In this document: positions 59,606 through 64,000 of the stretch, piece after piece | Layout: each line of letters starts with the position of its first letter | How positions within the stretch are numbered: the first letter of the stretch is position 1 | Source of the DNA: Vesta saturnalis | Taxonomy: Eukaryota; Arthropoda; Insecta; Coleoptera; Lampyridae | DNA length: 64,000 nucleotides | Direction of reading: 5' to 3' | Assembly: GCA_036346205.1 (NCBI GenBank) | Contig: JARFJB010002033.1 | Coordinates: 808,501 to 872,500, forward strand | The notes under the pieces: generated by a model | Seen by the model: the letters and a program-made list of their open reading frames with translations, nothing else | Databases searched by the model: none | What the model was told of the DNA's origin: nothing | Position numbers and translations under genes: made by a program

Positions 59606-62600
59606 TTAAGTTCACACTTGAATTTCAGTGAAAACATCGGTGAAATGGAGAAAAGATATCGTGGAAACTGTATTTTGTCAATGTTGGCGGATTATTGCTA
59701 TAATCTTCGACGAGAGAGTAATAACAGCCAAAAAAATTATTTTCATGTTTAATATATTCAGCATTTTTATCTCAGAAACATTCGAAAAGTTAAAATTTGT
59801 TGTTCAGTGTAATTTTTACTTTTTTTTAACCTAATTAACCGTTGAGTTCTTCAGAATATGTATTATGATATTTGTATTATTAAACCATATTTACAAAAAG
59901 ATAGTTTATATAAACAATTTACTAATCATATTTAATATAATAATATATGATACGATTATATTTATTAAATTGTTCACCTTATAAATTCAGTTTACATAAT
60001 TTTGATATTGTGTACAAAGGGCACAAAGTCAGGCCATACCAAACATTTACTTACCCTCTTTGGTTTTATTTATTTTGTCTTAAAGTTTACAAAGGCGTAC
60101 GGCCCTAAATGCGGAATAAAATAACTATTTTGATGTAAATTGTGTAAATTGTAATCGATTGATACTTACAAACAAGTTGGAAAGATGTCCATGAAACTTC
60201 TACAGAATGGGTTGTGTACTGCACGTTATTCGAACGTGGGTTCGATACTTAAATATTTACCAACTTAAAGAGATTAAAATTACCATTTTGATGGGATGGA
60301 CTTTAGGTTTTGTTTTGAAGTTATCAAATGAAATGTGATCAGCGACGGAAGTCTGCAGTATAGATAGGAATAATTACGGTTATAATTTAATATCAATTAA
60401 AACAGTGTAAAGAGTCCTTAAGTTATGTAGAAATCTAATCTCGATTCTTTTAATTAACCCAGTTTAAGTGAGCAATTTCTTAGTTCTACTCTTAAATTTA
60501 AGTGCAGGTTTTGACGTAATACTTATCACGCACTGATAGTAGGATTTACTTTTACGATTATAAGTAAAAATTGTAATAACGGATTTAAACTGCTTAAATA
60601 GTAATAAAGCAAAAACGACCTGGAAAAGTAATTAAAGTACTTTTTCCATTATTAATTCAATCAATCTCTTCCATTTTCATAATTAGCAAAAGGTCATATA
60701 ATATGTATATAAAAAAAAACAATAATATCAATACTTTTAGTAAGCAATCAAAAATCAATTTAGTTTTGATGATCGTATTAAGTACACAGTTTTCTAATTT
60801 AGAGGATTTCTCGAAGTACCTACTTTCATTTGTTTAATTTAGCTTTGGAATAAATCTTTTATATTGTATCCTTAAAGGGAAAAAGTATTTTCTATCAAGG
60901 CTGAACATTAAATGTAGATAGGGACGTCGGTTTGTTCTCATTCATTTTAATTAGACCCGAAAAAAAAGTGTGGAATGTGTAAAAGCGGTTGCTTTTCACA
61001 TCAACTAAAATTAGAGAAATTCTAGTCTTGCCTTCTTTATTTTAAGTTACAAAGTGTTACGAGAATATTTATAAATGAATTGTTGTAACAATCGACGAGA
61101 TCCAATTTTAGTTTTAAAACAGGTTTTAAAACTGAAACATAACCAAAAAAATGTATATATAAATGTTCATACCTGCCGGGTCCTGTATCTTTATATAGCC
61201 GAATATTCTAAAGTTAGAATTTCGTGTGATGGGATAAAAAACAATCACTCCTCTGAACTAAAATAGTTTTTTTTTAATTCACTACAAATCCCATTTATTA
61301 GAATAACTGGATGGGAACTGTCACAAAAAAAAACTAAAAGTACCGGATGTGCTCCTTTAGACATAACCGCAATTAACACACTTCATCTAACTAATAGAGT
61401 TTATTTTATCGATATGTCACTAACTTATAATTATTTCGTAAAAAAAATCATAACTTGAATCATCGTACACATTACCTCATATCTACGCAAGCAACACGCT
61501 ATGCTAACTCAGGAAATGACCAAATTTCATTTCGTAGACACACTCGTGTTGCCACGCCTCTAATCGGCAACTATCGTTACTTTCAGTCTGTGACGCGGAA
61601 TGTTTAAAATGATGACAAAACATAATTAATTAAAAATTCCAAACACAAAAACGTGTTGTTCAAATTGACCTACTTTATATTAAGGTAGTTTGGGTCACAC
61701 ACCATAAGCAAAATCAAAAGAAGCTCGAAGCGAAAGAAAATCGATAAAGTGTACATGCTTCTCCTTATAGTACGAAAACTCGCATTAATCACACACAATC
61801 ATCCAATCATATTTTTGAATATAAATACACTTTATATTTCACTTAAAACAATGCGCGCCCACAAATTTACATTATTACCAGAAACAATCCAAAATTCTTT
61901 CCGCACTGAACAAGCTCTAAATTAACTTATACTGCACTCTCGAAATGTGTTATTGTTGTCTTTTCCCGGATAAGAGTGCATTTTTGTTTTAAACACATTT
62001 TAATGCTGAAAATAGCACTCAAAATAAGAAATCTATTGCGCTAAAGCTTAAATCATTATTTGTGTTAATAAAAACGTTCCTCTGTACCGACCGAAATAAC
62101 ATTTTTACAAAAGGTAAATGAACGGCATCCTAATACTTTTAGCAGAATATAAACTTTAAAGTTATAATACGCAATTAATATTTGGATTTGGTAATGACAT
62201 TAAAATTGTAATTTCCTATTTAAATATTTATAATAGCAATATTTTCTTAAACATTAATAGTTAAGCTATGTAAAGTAAAATTAAACAGGACATCAAAACT
62301 TCAAAAACGTACAGCCGGTGCTCCTGCACCGGACGGCAAATTTTAGGGCGGCATTTAGACTATCAGAATGCGTATTTTTAGAGACATATTTTAGTTAGGA
62401 TTACATGTAAAAAAAGCGATTGCTCCCAAATTTTCTTAAACTTAAAAAAATACATAGGTATACTTTGGATACATGGCAGTTATTTCGTTATTGTAAATCT
62501 GTTCTCTATTCTTTAAAAACACCACAGGTAAGAACTTATAATTCTTACATTTCTGTCGATTCCTAAAAATCTGACCATAAAGATTCGGGGAAAAAAGATA

Positions 62601-62700
62601 CTTGATCCCTAGGGAGACTCGATCACCCCCTTTGTATTTCGCGGGCATGCAATTTTTTAATGGTTCGTTGGCATCACTGATTATATTACATTAGCTGTTA
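59606..62700. other. Gene-free AT-rich interval
   Basis: No confirmed gene. A short frame at 59645-59752 (MEKRYRGNCILSMLADYCYN, then LRRESNN) looks protein-like but is unidentified. A compositionally distinct patch at 61540-61760 (with CACGCCTCTAATCGGCAACT and TCAGTCTGTGACGCGGAATG) may be an old promoter or untranslated exon. I cannot support either. Confidence 0.35.
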
Positions 62701-62710
62701 CTAACGACAC

Positions 62711-62947
62711 CGAGCTAGTAGCGTAGTGGTGACACAACCTGCTTAGCAATTTAGCATTCTAGAGGTAATAGGTTCGATCCCCGTTACCGTCTACCTTGTA
62801 TGAGGTTTTTTCAGAGGGTTTTCCTCATTCACATGTAGCGGCAAGATCACTGCGTATATGCACACCATGTGCGACTACTTTGGCGAATGCTGGAGCAGTA
62901 TTTCCCCCTCAGAACCCTAACTCCGATCCTTCCGATCCTATCCTGAC
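62711..62947 (+). mobile_element. tRNA-derived SINE, copy 2
   Basis: Homologue of 738-968. The head carries GTAGCGTAGTGGTGACAC (A-box region) and GGTTCGATCCC (B box, 62771-62781), then CCGTTACCGTCTACC. The body carries CACATGTAGCGGCAAGATCA, ATGCACACCATGTGCGACTA and TTCCCCCTCAGAACCCTAAC. This copy appears closer to a functional head than copy 1. The open frame at 62796-63077 crosses the body and is not a gene. Confidence 0.75.
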
Positions 62948-63047
62948 CACACCCATCCTTAATCCCAACATGCATATATACGTAATGTATCTTCGTGGTG
63001 TGGAACGTACGGTAAGTAATATTACCTTTGTTTTTCACGATTTATTA

Positions 63048-63069
63048 ATGATAATAATAATAATAATAG
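63048..63069. repeat. (ATA)n tract at the LINE 3' end
   Basis: About seven ATA/AAT units directly border the minus-strand LINE. They fit a TTA-type simple tail at its 3' end. Confidence 0.7.
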
Positions 63070-64000
63070 TTTATTGATCAACAGATTATAATCCATTTAC
63101 TGATCAAATTTACAAAAAAAGAATCAAAATGCATATTATGTAGGATATATAACTTGTATATTACGTAATACTTGATTTAGTGAACTATGCTGTATATCAC
63201 AGTAGAGACATATAGCATTAAAATCCTTAAAGATGAAATACATCGGTGATCCAGCAAGTACATTAGTATTCGGCACAGAATAATAAAACGTATCAGACCA
63301 AGCCTAGTCCTTCTTTCTTCTAAGCTCATCATATCAAATCTACTTGGTAATGCATTTTGATAATAACCCTGTGCAGGATAAATACCATCTAACTTATCAC
63401 TAATAAATTTTAGAAGCTTCATTTGTACATTTTCAATGTTAGATATTTGATATTTATTAGTAGGACGCCAGACTAAAGCACAATATTCTAACTTGGAGCG
63501 AACAAGTGAAAAGAACGATTTTTGAGCATACATGTTAATAAACGATTTAGTGATTCTAGTGATAAAACCTAACATCTTTATTGCATAAGAGCAAATTTAG
63601 TTTATGTGATCACAAAAAGTAAGGAGGAATCAAAAAGTACACCTCAATCCTTTACCGACGATACACGTATCAATTAGTCAGATCCTATAAAGTAATGGTA
63701 TAAAATGGGATTTAGTTTGCGACTAAAGGAAGAAACCTTACATTTGACGGGATTTAGGTAAATATCATTTCTATCACACCATTTCATCAATTGTTTCAGT
63801 TACAATTGTAAATTTATACTGTCATTATCACTTCAAATAGATGAGTATAGTTTAACATCATCTGCAAACATAAGAACATTGCAGGACAGTTCAGAAGGCA
63901 AGTCGTTAATGAATAACAAAAATAATAAGGGACCTAGATTCGAACCCTGTGGTACACCTGATGATGCAGTAAATTGCACACAGATTTGTAATTATTATAC
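63070..64000 (-). mobile_element. Jockey/CR1-like LINE, 3' part, cut by window edge
   Basis: On the minus strand from the window edge: SGVPQGSNLGPLLFLLFIND, VLMFADDVKLYSS (the F-A-D-D catalytic box near 63855), LKQLMKWCDRNDIYLNPVKC and a degraded segment. Then from 63575 come MLGFITRITKSF, SLVRSKLEYCALVWRPTNKY and SNIENVQMKLLKFISDKLDG. These are the palm, thumb and C-terminal blocks of a LINE reverse transcriptase. Stops near 63835, 63650 and elsewhere inactivate this copy. The endonuclease would lie beyond 64000. Confidence 0.85.

Overview
This looks like a gene-poor, AT-rich stretch of a metazoan nuclear genome, most likely an insect and plausibly a beetle. That rests on inference from the element mix: mariner, piggyBac, DUF4817-type DDE transposases with very long inverted repeats, RTE-like and jockey/CR1-like LINEs, and tRNA-derived SINEs. 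I recognise no intact host protein-coding gene, no rRNA and no convincing functional tRNA. No reading frame encodes a full-length known protein. Recognisable coding signal is almost all decayed transposase or reverse transcriptase.

Layout. 0.2-2.2 kb: an inverted-repeat element carrying a SINE and a G/T-rich repeat block. 3.5-5.8 kb: a DUF4817-family transposon with about 595-bp inverted repeats and TATA flanks. 7.5-9.1 kb: a 1.64-kb LTR-like repeat, seen again at 44.2-45.8 kb and as a diverged partial copy at 18.3 kb. 10-15 kb: transposase and LINE scraps plus microsatellites. 15.7-17.9 kb: a foldback MITE, a broken mariner and a LINE endonuclease fragment. 18.7-19.7 kb: two minisatellites. 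20.1-22.5 kb: a decayed piggyBac with recognisable ends. 24.6-26.7 kb: a large palindrome followed by a second DUF4817 transposon. 28-32.6 kb: repeat units of one family on both sides of a nearly full-length RTE-like LINE. 33-33.8 kb: a DDE transposase pseudogene. 34.7-35.1 kb: a MITE containing a tRNA-like sequence. 35.2-37.9 kb: a third DUF4817 transposon, whose inverted repeats include the end of its own transposase gene. 38.2 kb: a second tRNA-like sequence. 38.8-41.8 kb: a decayed jockey-like LINE. 46-47.4 kb: degenerate tandem repeats. 48.5-52.0 kb: a 3.5-kb palindrome whose arms each hold two tandem units. 52.9-54.6 kb: a foldback element rich in GTTCT motifs. 55.0-59.6 kb: a 4.6-kb palindrome with two arrays of a roughly 133-bp satellite in opposite orientations. 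62.7 kb to the end: a second copy of the SINE and a LINE running off the window.

The most unusual content is the long palindromic elements. Several share a CAGGGTG/CACCCTG core at their ends and repeat it inside their arms. In the DUF4817 elements the transposase stop codon lies in or next to one inverted repeat. The 55-59.6 kb element has apparently amplified GCACAA-rich units symmetrically on both arms. All boundaries were set by eye from sequence complementarity; no alignment or database search was run.
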